Source: Lachnospiraceae bacterium (GTDB taxonomy: Bacteria; Bacillota; Clostridia; Lachnospirales; Lachnospiraceae). From it: a stretch of DNA of 33,508 nt. The position numbers and the translations under genes were made by a program. Shown piece after piece: positions 1-8,438 of this stretch (the stretch's first letter is position 1; each line of letters opens with the position of its first letter). Under the pieces are notes generated by a model. It ran no database searches and had not been told where the DNA came from. It worked only from the letters and a program-made list of their open reading frames with translations. Where the stretch lies: assembly GCA_900770325.1 (NCBI GenBank), contig CAAGKE010000236.1:1-33508 (forward strand), read 5' to 3'.

Positions 1-667
1 GGGTATTATCTCGTTAGAACACACAGACCGGCTGTACTGGCTGGGAAGATATACGGAGCGGGTCTATACTACGCTGCGGCTTTATATTGAACGATATGAT
101 GAACTGATCGACGGAGAACCGCTGGCATACCGGAGATTTTGTGCAGAACTGGATATTCCTGACATATATGGTTCCAAGGAAGAATTTGAGGAGAAATATC
201 CTTTTGATACCATGGATCCCAATTCGATTATCAGTAATCTGAACCGGGCCTACGATAATGCGATCGTACTGCGTGAGGAAATCGGCAGTGAGGTGCTGGC
301 CTATATACAGCTGGCGATCTATGACATTCAGACAGCCTGCCGAAGTAAGGATATGCTGATGGGGCTGCAGGAGGTGCTGGATCATATTCTGGCCTTTTGG
401 GGAATTGCGGATGATATGATCGAGAGCGAACAGGTGCGCAATATCATCAAAACCGGAAAACGGGTGGAACGTCTGGATCTGTATGCACGGCTGGGTATGC
501 CTTCTGCTTACCTGATCCGGGAAGTGGATCGTATGCGTTTCCGTCTGGAACGAAGCGGTATGGATTACAACAAAGCATATGTGGAGGATCTGATTCGACT
601 TGTCAAAGAGGAGAAAATTGATTATTATAGGATAGTGAATGAAGTAGAAACCATACTGGAGGTTTAA
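1..667 (+). CDS. Alpha-E domain protein (DUF403 family), 5' end cut by window edge
   Basis: The reading frame is open from base 2 and begins GIISLEHTDRLYWLGRYTER, the characteristic N-terminus of alpha-E (DUF403) proteins. An ATG immediately outside the window would complete it, so probably only the initiator Met is missing (about 222 residues in all). The protein is predicted all-helical and has no signal peptide. Family knowledge: alpha-E proteins occur with circularly permuted ATP-grasp ligases and transglutaminase-like proteins, and comparative genomics has proposed a role in peptide or amide-bond metabolism; the biochemistry is unproven. The transglutaminase-like gene starts two bases downstream and its GGAGG lies in the last codons of this gene, so the two are translationally coupled. 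An ATP-grasp gene is likely just upstream but cannot be seen. An internal ATG at 212 is not the real start because the upstream part of the frame holds the family signature. Confidence 0.85.
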   Translation, partial: GIISLEHTDRLYWLGRYTERVYTTLRLYIERYDELIDGEPLAYRRFCAELDIPDIYGSKEEFEEKYPFDTMDPNSIISNLNRAYDNAIVLREEIGSEVLAYIQLAIYDIQTACRSKDMLMGLQEVLDHILAFWGIADDMIESEQVRNIIKTGKRVERLDLYARLGMPSAYLIREVDRMRFRLERSGMDYNKAYVEDLIRLVKEEKIDYYRIVNEVETILEV

Positions 668-669
668 AA

Positions 670-1458
670 TTGAAAACGTTACAGTTTACATATGAGATGC
701 GTACGGATTTCGATACGTCCATATGGAACCATCACTATACCTTAAAATGTATGCCAAAGGACAGCGAAAGGCAGCAGATCCGGCAGTGCGGACTGAAAAT
801 AGAACCGGAAGGAAGCTATGAATGGGCGGAGGACAGTTTTCATAATACCATGGTTTTTGGAAGTGTTCCGGGGGCTCATGATTCCTTTCGGGTCCTGGTC
901 TGCGGGAAAGCTGTGACCGGACTGGCGTCAAGAGAGACAGTAAAAGAACCTGCCCGTCTTGGCAGTTTTCTGGTGCAGTCACCCTTTACGGAGCCGGGAG
1001 ACGGACTGAAGCAGTATTTTGATACATTATCATGCATATACAGGATGGAGCGCCCTTATGATAAGGCGCTCTCTATTATGGAGAATTTAGAAAAGGATTT
1101 TCGTTACTGTCAGGGGGTAACGGATGTTGGCACTACGGCGGAGGAAGCCTGGAGATTAGGCTGCGGTGTCTGCCAGGACTGGTGCCACATTATGCTGGGA
1201 TTATGCCGGATGGCCGGGATCCCCTGCCGTTATGTGGTAGGGATGCTTACCGGGGAAGGATATTCCCATGCCTGGGTGGAAATCGAAGAGGGCGGATTCT
1301 GGTATGCACTGGATCCCACAAATCATATGGTGGTAAAGGATGAGCATATCAAGATTTCCAGCGGCCGGGATTATCACGACTGCATTGTGGAAAAAGGAAT
1401 TTTCCGGGGTGGATGCGGACAGACGCAGCAGATCCGGGTTTCGGTAGAAGAAGTATAG
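670..1458 (+). CDS. Transglutaminase-like cysteine protease-fold protein
   Basis: A 262-residue cytoplasmic protein starting at TTG, with GGAGG (657-661) eight bases upstream. The C-terminal half carries a complete transglutaminase-like triad: Cys168 in GCGVCQDWCH, His200 in SHAWVE and Asp215 in ALDPTNH. The N-terminal 110 residues resemble the beta-rich N-terminal domain seen in bacterial transglutaminase-like proteins. No signal peptide or membrane segment is seen. It may hydrolyse or form amide bonds on the peptide product handled by the alpha-E/ATP-grasp partners (inference from gene neighbourhood). A 133-bp gap separates it from the next gene. Confidence 0.88.
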   Translation: MKTLQFTYEMRTDFDTSIWNHHYTLKCMPKDSERQQIRQCGLKIEPEGSYEWAEDSFHNTMVFGSVPGAHDSFRVLVCGKAVTGLASRETVKEPARLGSFLVQSPFTEPGDGLKQYFDTLSCIYRMERPYDKALSIMENLEKDFRYCQGVTDVGTTAEEAWRLGCGVCQDWCHIMLGLCRMAGIPCRYVVGMLTGEGYSHAWVEIEEGGFWYALDPTNHMVVKDEHIKISSGRDYHDCIVEKGIFRGGCGQTQQIRVSVEEV

Positions 1459-1591
1459 CGTTTTCGGCTGTCAGGTGTCCCGGAAAACTGCGCAGAAGGA
1501 AATGCGTCTGCCGTCCACGGGATTCAGGTGTATTTTGCGCGAAAATGGCAGAAAGCATATTCAGTGAAAAAAGAAGCGGAGACGATAGTGT

Positions 1592-2518
1592 ATGATTGAA
1601 ACAATAGCATCCGTAGGTCTGCCTGTGGATGAAACACTGAGAATTCAGAAAAACCGGCTGGAGCCGGAAATGGGAAGCAATGGGAAACGTATCAGTATTG
1701 TCACCGGTGTACACGGGGATGAACTGGAAGGACAATATATCTGCTTTGAGGTGGTGCGGCGGATCAAAAAACACCCGGAGCTTCTGAAAGGGACGGTGGA
1801 TATTTACCCTGCTATGAATCCGCTGGGAATCGATTCGATTACCCGGGGAGTACCGGCCTTTGACCTGGATATGAACCGGCTGTTCCCGGGCAGCAGGGAT
1901 GGAGATATGCTGGAATATCTGGCTTCCAGGATGGTGGAGGACCTGTCGGACTCGGATGTGTGTGTGGATATTCATGCCAGCAATATTTATCTGCGGGAGA
2001 TTCCGCAGGTGCGCATCAACCAGCAGCATGAAAAGAAACTGGTGCCTCTGGCAAAGAAGCTGAATGTGGATTATATCTGGGTGCATTCCAGCAGTACGGT
2101 GCTGGAGTCTACGCTTGCGTACAGCCTGAATTCCAGAAATGTCCCCACGCTGGTGGTGGAGACCGGTGTGGGAATGCGTATTACGAAGGAGTATTGCGAC
2201 CAGTTGACGGATGGCCTGTTCTGCCTGATGAAGGAGATGGGAATCTGGGATGGTAAGGTAATTACACCGCGGGAGCCTATCGTGTCCCGGGATGGTAAGG
2301 TATGCTTCCTGAATGCTTCCACTTCAGGCATCTTTGTCCCGAAAGCGGATCACTGGAGGAATCTGGAAAAGGGTGATGTGGTGGGGAAGATCGTGGATCC
2401 CATGCGGGGCGAGATACTGGATGAGATCCTGTCCCCGGTGAAGGGGGTACTGTTTACGCTGCGGGAATATCCGGTGGTGGATGAAGGATCCCTAGTAGCC
2501 CGGATACTGGAACAATAG
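1592..2518 (+). CDS. M14-type zinc carboxypeptidase/aspartoacylase-like protein, apparently active
   Basis: A 308-residue protein of the succinylglutamate desuccinylase/aspartoacylase branch of zinc carboxypeptidases. The zinc-binding HxxE is intact in GVHGDELEG (His41, Glu44) and the third ligand is His128 in CVDIHASN. The substrate-side motif DLDMNRLFPG is present at about residues 90-99. The C-terminal ~90 residues form the small beta domain usual for the family. No signal peptide, so a cytoplasmic N-acyl-amino-acid or small-amide hydrolase is expected; the substrate cannot be told from sequence. It is followed 28 bp later by a degenerate paralogue, suggesting a paired or heteromeric arrangement. 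AGCGGAG upstream of ATG 1592 is the likely ribosome binding site. Confidence 0.85.
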   Translation: MIETIASVGLPVDETLRIQKNRLEPEMGSNGKRISIVTGVHGDELEGQYICFEVVRRIKKHPELLKGTVDIYPAMNPLGIDSITRGVPAFDLDMNRLFPGSRDGDMLEYLASRMVEDLSDSDVCVDIHASNIYLREIPQVRINQQHEKKLVPLAKKLNVDYIWVHSSSTVLESTLAYSLNSRNVPTLVVETGVGMRITKEYCDQLTDGLFCLMKEMGIWDGKVITPREPIVSRDGKVCFLNASTSGIFVPKADHWRNLEKGDVVGKIVDPMRGEILDEILSPVKGVLFTLREYPVVDEGSLVARILEQ

Positions 2519-2546
2519 GGATCGCCCGGGAAAAGAGGTACAGCGG

Positions 2547-3479
2547 ATGAAAAAAGAGATCATATTTGAAAATAAATCCCTCTACAGGGATAGTTTCCGT
2601 GTAACGGGTTTCCGGTTTGGAAGCGGAAAAAAATCTGCCTGCATTGTTGGCAGTATCCGTGGAAATGAAGTGCAGCAGCTTTATGCCTGTGCGCAGCTGG
2701 TGAAGGCATTGAAGGATCTGGAAAAGGAAGGACGGATCCGTGAGGGGAAGGAAATCCTGGTGGTTCCTTCGGTGAACCCCTATTCCATGAATGTGCAGAA
2801 GCGTTTCTGGCCCACAGATAATACAGATATTAACCGGATGTTTCCGGGCTATCATCTGGGGGAAACGACCCAGAGAATCGCGGCCGGTGTATTTGAAAAA
2901 ATCAAGGATTACGAGTACGGCATCCAGTTTGCCAGCTTTTATATGCCAGGTGAATTTCTGCCTCATGTGCGGATGATGAAGACCGGTTTTGAAAGTGTAG
3001 AGCTGGCAAAAAAATTTGGATTGCCTTATGTGGTGCTGCGGAATGTGCGCCCCTACGATACCACTACTCTGAACTATAACTGGCAGATCTGGGAAACAAA
3101 AGCTTTCAGTATCTATACCACTACCACAGAAAAAATTGATGAAGCCAGTGCCGGGCAGGCAGTGCGCAGTATCCTGAATTTTCTGGATAAAGAAAAGGTG
3201 ATCCGGTATAAGAGCCATGATGGTTACATTTCTTCTGTGGTGGAAGATACCAGGATGAAATCGGTCCGGGTAAAAAGCGCGGGATTTTTCCAGTGTCTGA
3301 CATCGGTGGGAGAGGATGTGTCAAAGGGGCAGATCATAGCCCGGGTGCTGGATCCTTACGATGCCAGTGTGAGGGAAGCGGTAAAGGCACCGGCAGACAG
3401 CATTGTGTTTTTTATTCATGATGATCCCATGACCTATGCGAATACTGCAGTATTTAAACTGATTCCCAATAAAAAATAA
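2547..3479 (+). CDS. Degenerate M14/aspartoacylase-like paralogue, probable pseudoenzyme
   Basis: A 310-residue protein with the same fold and length as its upstream neighbour: VGSIRGNEVQQ replaces GVHGDELEG, PSVNPYSMNVQ replaces PAMNPLGIDS, and TDINRMFPG replaces DLDMNRLFPG. The first zinc-ligand His is Arg38, while the motif Glu (Glu41) remains. The VDIHAS segment has become YGIQFASF, putting Phe128 where the third ligand His should be. The frame is intact, the RBS AAAGAGG precedes ATG 2547, and the other family motifs persist, so this is a maintained gene rather than a decaying one. It may be a regulatory or scaffold partner of the active paralogue (inference). A terminator follows at 3543-3600. 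Confidence 0.8.
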   Translation: MKKEIIFENKSLYRDSFRVTGFRFGSGKKSACIVGSIRGNEVQQLYACAQLVKALKDLEKEGRIREGKEILVVPSVNPYSMNVQKRFWPTDNTDINRMFPGYHLGETTQRIAAGVFEKIKDYEYGIQFASFYMPGEFLPHVRMMKTGFESVELAKKFGLPYVVLRNVRPYDTTTLNYNWQIWETKAFSIYTTTTEKIDEASAGQAVRSILNFLDKEKVIRYKSHDGYISSVVEDTRMKSVRVKSAGFFQCLTSVGEDVSKGQIIARVLDPYDASVREAVKAPADSIVFFIHDDPMTYANTAVFKLIPNKK

Positions 3480-3542
3480 GGGAAAACACAATGGAAGACC
3501 GCGAAAACGGTCACATTTCAGCAAAGTAAATCATGCGAAGAC

Positions 3543-3600
3543 AAAGGAGTCTGGATGAAAATCACAGGGAAAACTGTGAATTCTTTCGGACTCCTTTTTT
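3543..3600 (+). terminator. Nested Rho-independent terminator after the M14-like pair
   Basis: AAAGGAGTC (3543-3551) pairs perfectly with GACTCCTTT (3589-3597) and runs into six T residues (3595-3600). The loop contains a second hairpin, CACAG / CTGTG. A smaller hairpin GACCG-CGAAAA-CGGTC at 3497-3512 lies between the stop codon and this terminator. Together they end the transcript of the first operon. Confidence 0.8.
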
Positions 3601-3803
3601 CTGATGTAAGGAACAGAAATATCCTGCAGGACATAAAAAATATGGAAAAGGTTATTGGAAAAGTTATGAAAAAAGCATATGAGAAAAACAGGGAATTGTT
3701 CCAAAACGGAGAAAACGAGATAAGAAGAAGTAAAAATGTATACACAAATTAAAATAAAAATGTAAATAAATATATTATCTGACAATTATATAAAAAGTTT
3801 TTA

Positions 3804-3832
3804 TTTACAGATGGTTCATTTGGGTGTATAGT
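3804..3832 (+). promoter_or_regulatory. Probable sigma-A promoter of gltBD
   Basis: TTTACA (3804-3809), a 17-bp spacer and TATAGT (3827-3832) lie 40 bp ahead of the gltB start. The 60 bp upstream are strongly A/T-rich, like an UP element. The 3,601-3,803 stretch holds no supported gene; a short open frame beginning inside the terminator (3555-3752) has no family resemblance. I see no T-box or riboswitch signature in this leader. Confidence 0.6.
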
Positions 3833-3872
3833 AATCAGCAAATATTTCAGGAACAGGAAAGGAAAAACGTGT

Positions 3873-6800
3873 ATGAATACTGAAGGTAAAAAATCCGTAA
3901 ATAATTACACAGGATTGTACAGACCTGAATTTGAACATGATAACTGCGGAATTGGTGCCGTAGTGAATGTGAAGGGTATCAAGACTCACCGCACAGTAGA
4001 AAACGCCCTGAGTATTGTAGAGAATCTGGAACATCGTGCCGGAAAAGATGCAGAGGGAAAGACCGGAGACGGAGTAGGTATCCTTCTTCAGATTTCTCAC
4101 CGCTTCTTCTCTAAGACCTGTAAGGCCCTGGGCATTGAGCTGGGAGGAGAGAGAGAATATGGTATCGGCATGTTTTTCTTTCCCCAGGATGTGCTGCAGA
4201 GAAATCAGGCCAAAAAAATGTTTGAAAATATCGTAAAAAAGGAAGGGCTGAAGTTTCTGGGATGGCGTGAGGTCCCCACAGATCCTTCCATACTGGGACA
4301 TAAGGCGCTGGAAAAAATGCCCTGTATCCTGCAGGCATTTATTGCAAAGCCGGAGAATATGGAAAAGGGGCTTCCCTTTGACCGCCGCCTGTATGTGGTG
4401 CGCCGTCTGTTTGAGCAGTCTAATGAGAATACCTATGTGGTTTCCATGTCCAGCCGGACGATTATTTACAAAGGAATGTTCCTGGTGAAGCAGCTTCGGA
4501 TCTTCTTCCATGATCTGCAGGATCCGGATTATGATTCCGCGATCGCGCTGGTCCACTCCAGATTCAGTACCAACACCAACCCAAGCTGGGAGCGTGCGCA
4601 TCCCTATCGGATGCTGGTACATAACGGTGAGATCAATACCATCCGGGGCAATGCAGATAAGATGCTGGCCCGGGAGGAGACCATGGCTTCTCATTACTTT
4701 AAAGGAGAAATGCATAAGATTCTTCCGGTGATCAATGCGGAGGGTTCTGACTCTGCCATGCTGGATAATACCCTGGAATTCCTTACCATGAGCGGAATGG
4801 ATCTGCCTCTGGCAGTGATGATCACCATTCCGGAGCCCTGGGCCAACAATGATGTGATGTCTCAGAAGATGCGGGATTTCTATCAGTATTACGCAACCAT
4901 GATGGAGCCCTGGGACGGTCCGGCTTCCATTCTGTTTACCGATGGAGATATTATGGGAGCTGTGCTGGATCGAAACGGACTGAGACCCTCCCGTTATTAT
5001 GTGACGGACGATGGCTATGTGATCCTTTCCTCTGAGGTGGGTGTTCTGGATATCGACTCCACCAGGGTGGTGCTGAAGGAACGGCTTCATCCCGGAAAAA
5101 TGCTGCTGGTGGATACGGTGAAGGGCGAGATTCTCAACGATGATGAACTGAAGGAGCATTACGCGGAGAGCCAGCCCTACGGAGAATGGCTGGATCAGTA
5201 TATGGTCTGCCTGAAGGATCTGAAGATCCCCAACAAGAAGGTGGAGACCTATACTCCGGAGCAGCGGATGCGTCTGATGAAGGCCTTTGGGTACAATTAT
5301 GAGGAATACCGTACCTCTATTTTGAATATGGCGCTTACCGGAAGCGAGGGCATCAGCGCCATGGGTATTGATACACCGCTGGCGGTACTGTCCAACAAGC
5401 ATCAGCCGCTGTTCAATTACTTTAAGCAGATGTTTGCCCAGGTAACCAATCCGCCCATCGATGCCATTCGTGAGAAGGTGGTGACCTCCAAGACCGTATA
5501 TACCGGAAAAGAAGGGAACCTGCTGGAGGATAAGCCGGAAAACTGTAATGTAATTAAGATCCAGAATCCGATCCTCACCAATACGGATATGCTGAAGATC
5601 CGTAATATGAATATTGAAGGCTACAAGGTGGAAGATATCCCCATTACCTATTATAAAAATACCAGCCTGGAAAAGGCACTGGAACGTCTTTGCCTGGAGG
5701 TGGACCGTGCTTACCGGGAGGGTGCAAACCTGCTGATTCTGACTGATAAAGGAGTGGATGAATTCCAGGCTCCGATCCCGTCCCTGCTGGCAGTATCCGC
5801 AGTACACCAGCATCTGGTGCGGACGAAAAAGAGAACCTCGATTTCTGTGATCCTGGAGTCCGGAGAGCCCAGAGAGGTGCATCATTTTGCCACATTGCTG
5901 GGCTATGGTGCCAGTGCCATCAATCCCTACCTGGCTCTGGATACCATCCATCAGCTGATCGACACCAATATGCTGGAAAAAGATTATTACGCAGCCGTGG
6001 ATGATTACAATCAGGCGGTTGTAGACGGAATTATCAAGATTGCTTCCAAGATGGGTATTTCCACCATCCAGTCCTATATGGGCTCTCAGATTTTCGAAGC
6101 TATTGGTATCAGCAGGGAAGTAATTGATAAATACTTTACCAATACCGTAAGCCGGATCGGCGGCATTACGTTGAAGGATATTGAAGAAGATGTGGCGCAG
6201 CGTCATAAGAAAGCATTTGATCCCCTGGGGCTGAAGGAGGATCTGACCCTGGACAGCCTGGGAAGCCACAAGGAGCGCAGCGGAGCGGAAAAGCACCGTT
6301 ATAATCCCCAGACGATCCATCTGCTGCAGGAGTCCACAAAGCGGGGAGACTACCAGATGTTCAAGGAATATACGGCACTGGTGGATAAGGAGGAATCCGG
6401 TTATATCCGCAGCACCATGGATTTCAATTATCCAAAGCAGGGTGTTCCCCTGGAGGAAGTGGAGAGTGTGGATTCTATCGTGCGCCGGTTTAAGACAGGA
6501 GCTATGTCTTACGGATCCATTTCTCAGGAAGCTCATGAGACACTGGCCATTGCCATGAACATGCTTCATGGAAAATCCAATACCGGTGAGGGTGGTGAGG
6601 CGATTGAGCGTTTCACCATCGGACCGGACGGAAAGAATAAATGCTCTGCAATTAAGCAGGTGGCATCCGGACGTTTTGGTGTGACTTCTCGGTATCTGGT
6701 GAACGCTCAGGAGATTCAGATCAAGATGGCTCAGGGAGCGAAGCCTGGTGAGGGCGGCCATCTGCCCGGGAAAAAAGTATATCCGTGGGTAGCCAAGACC

Positions 6801-8426
6801 AGATACTCTACACCGGGCGTGAGCCTGATCTCACCGCCGCCTCATCATGATATCTATTCCATTGAGGATCTGGCGCAGCTGATCTATGATCTGAAAAATG
6901 CAAACAGAGATGCCAATATCTCTGTGAAGCTGGTATCCGAGGCCGGTGTGGGTACGGTAGCCGCAGGTGTGGCAAAGGCCGGCGCACAGGTAATTCTGAT
7001 CTCCGGTTATGACGGAGGTACGGGAGCAGCGCCCAGAAGCTCCATCCACAATGCGGGACTTCCCTGGGAACTGGGACTGGCAGAGACCCATCAGACCCTG
7101 ATCATGAACGGACTGAGAAATAAGGTGCGGATCGAGACAGACGGTAAGCTGATGAGCGGCCGGGATGTGGCGATCGCTGCATTACTGGGAGCCGAGGAGT
7201 TTGGCTTTGCCACAGCTCCCCTGGTGACCATGGGCTGCGTGATGATGAGAGTCTGCAACATGGATACCTGTCCGGTGGGCGTAGCCACACAGAATCCGGA
7301 GCTGCGCAAGCGGTTCAAAGGAAAACCGGAATATGTGGTGAATTTCATGCGGTTCATTGCAGAAGAACTGCGGGAATATATGGCAAAGCTGGGCTTCCGC
7401 ACACTGAATGAGATGGTGGGAAGAAGCGATCTTCTTAAGAAGAAGGAAGTACAGGATAACTCCAGAGGCTATAAAGTGGATCTGAGCAATATTCTGAACA
7501 ATCCTTATGGAAAACAGGGCGTGCCGGTGACCTTTGATCCGAAGCAGGCGTATGATTTCCATCTGGAAAAGACGGTGGATGAACGGATCCTTCTGAAGAA
7601 ACTGCTTCCGGCGCTGGAAAAGGGCCAGAAGAGAAGCATTGAGATCGATGTGAAAAATACAGACCGTACCCTGGGTACCATTTTCGGATCAGAGATTACG
7701 AAACGGTATCCGGAGGGACTGGAAGAGGATACCTATCTGGTGAAGTGTAAGGGTGCCGGCGGACAGAGCTTTGGCGCATTTATTCCCAGGGGCCTGACTC
7801 TGGAGCTGGTGGGAGACAGCAATGATTACTTCGGCAAGGGCTTATCCGGCGGAAAGCTGATCGTTTACCCGCCCAAAGGCATCCAGTTCAGGCAGGATGA
7901 AAATATCATCATCGGAAATGTGGCGCTGTATGGAGCCACCAATGGTAAGGCCTATATCAATGGCGTGGCCGGAGAGCGTTTCTGCGTAAGAAATTCCGGT
8001 GCGGTGGCTGTTGTAGAAGGCTGCGGAGACCATGGCTGTGAATATATGACCGGCGGCCGGGTGGTAGTGCTTGGAAAGACCGGGAAAAACTTTGCGGCAG
8101 GTATGAGCGGCGGTATTGCCTATGTTCTGGATGAAAACAGTGACCTGTACACAAAGGTGAATAAAAACATGGTTGCCATCGAGAAGATGACTTCAAAATA
8201 CGATGTGCTGGAACTGAAGGAAATGATTCAGGATCACGTATCCTATACCAATTCAGAGAAGGGTAAACAGATCCTGGAGAACTTCGAGACCTATCTGCCG
8301 AAGTTTAAGAAGATTATTCCTCATGAGTATAAGCGGATGCTGATGACCATCGTCCAGATGGAGGAGAAGGGCTTAAGCAGCGAGCAGGCACAGATTGAAG
8401 CGTTTTACGCGAATACCAAAAAGTAG
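3873..8426 (+). CDS. gltB: Glutamate synthase [NADPH] large subunit
   Basis: A 1,517-residue large subunit that releases ammonia from glutamine, channels it and builds glutamate from 2-oxoglutarate. The N-terminal class II amidotransferase needs cleavage before Cys25 in EFEHDNCGIG, so a 24-residue propeptide is expected; the downstream GKTGDGVGIL motif is conserved. The FMN/synthase domain contains GAMSYGSISQEAHE and the iron-sulfur motif GCVMMRVCNMDTCPVG, a Cx5Cx4C spacing matching the [3Fe-4S] ligands of the E. coli enzyme. The C-terminal GXGXG beta-helix domain includes GGQSFGAFIPRG and GGRVVVLGKTGKNFAAGMSGG. Full family length, no lesion. The ribosome binding site AGGAAAGG precedes ATG 3873, and the small subunit follows after 12 bp. 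Confidence 0.98.
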   Translation: MNTEGKKSVNNYTGLYRPEFEHDNCGIGAVVNVKGIKTHRTVENALSIVENLEHRAGKDAEGKTGDGVGILLQISHRFFSKTCKALGIELGGEREYGIGMFFFPQDVLQRNQAKKMFENIVKKEGLKFLGWREVPTDPSILGHKALEKMPCILQAFIAKPENMEKGLPFDRRLYVVRRLFEQSNENTYVVSMSSRTIIYKGMFLVKQLRIFFHDLQDPDYDSAIALVHSRFSTNTNPSWERAHPYRMLVHNGEINTIRGNADKMLAREETMASHYFKGEMHKILPVINAEGSDSAMLDNTLEFLTMSGMDLPLAVMITIPEPWANNDVMSQKMRDFYQYYATMMEPWDGPASILFTDGDIMGAVLDRNGLRPSRYYVTDDGYVILSSEVGVLDIDSTRVVLKERLHPGKMLLVDTVKGEILNDDELKEHYAESQPYGEWLDQYMVCLKDLKIPNKKVETYTPEQRMRLMKAFGYNYEEYRTSILNMALTGSEGISAMGIDTPLAVLSNKHQPLFNYFKQMFAQVTNPPIDAIREKVVTSKTVYTGKEGNLLEDKPENCNVIKIQNPILTNTDMLKIRNMNIEGYKVEDIPITYYKNTSLEKALERLCLEVDRAYREGANLLILTDKGVDEFQAPIPSLLAVSAVHQHLVRTKKRTSISVILESGEPREVHHFATLLGYGASAINPYLALDTIHQLIDTNMLEKDYYAAVDDYNQAVVDGIIKIASKMGISTIQSYMGSQIFEAIGISREVIDKYFTNTVSRIGGITLKDIEEDVAQRHKKAFDPLGLKEDLTLDSLGSHKERSGAEKHRYNPQTIHLLQESTKRGDYQMFKEYTALVDKEESGYIRSTMDFNYPKQGVPLEEVESVDSIVRRFKTGAMSYGSISQEAHETLAIAMNMLHGKSNTGEGGEAIERFTIGPDGKNKCSAIKQVASGRFGVTSRYLVNAQEIQIKMAQGAKPGEGGHLPGKKVYPWVAKTRYSTPGVSLISPPPHHDIYSIEDLAQLIYDLKNANRDANISVKLVSEAGVGTVAAGVAKAGAQVILISGYDGGTGAAPRSSIHNAGLPWELGLAETHQTLIMNGLRNKVRIETDGKLMSGRDVAIAALLGAEEFGFATAPLVTMGCVMMRVCNMDTCPVGVATQNPELRKRFKGKPEYVVNFMRFIAEELREYMAKLGFRTLNEMVGRSDLLKKKEVQDNSRGYKVDLSNILNNPYGKQGVPVTFDPKQAYDFHLEKTVDERILLKKLLPALEKGQKRSIEIDVKNTDRTLGTIFGSEITKRYPEGLEEDTYLVKCKGAGGQSFGAFIPRGLTLELVGDSNDYFGKGLSGGKLIVYPPKGIQFRQDENIIIGNVALYGATNGKAYINGVAGERFCVRNSGAVAVVEGCGDHGCEYMTGGRVVVLGKTGKNFAAGMSGGIAYVLDENSDLYTKVNKNMVAIEKMTSKYDVLELKEMIQDHVSYTNSEKGKQILENFETYLPKFKKIIPHEYKRMLMTIVQMEEKGLSSEQAQIEAFYANTKK

Positions 8427-8438
8427 GAGGCGGAAAAG

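Noticed and set aside
1413..1595. 60-codon frame bridging the transglutaminase-like and M14-like genes
   Set aside because: It overlaps the end of one real gene, has Arg-rich low-quality composition and no clear ribosome binding site or family match.
3555..3752. 65-codon frame upstream of gltB
   Set aside because: Its start is inside the terminator stem and its ribosome binding site is the terminator's own AAAGGAG; no family resemblance.
3816..6761. A 981-codon open frame antisense to gltB
   Set aside because: It lies wholly opposite a perfectly conserved gltB, has no recognisable motif, and is His/Gln/Ile-rich as expected of a codon-bias shadow.
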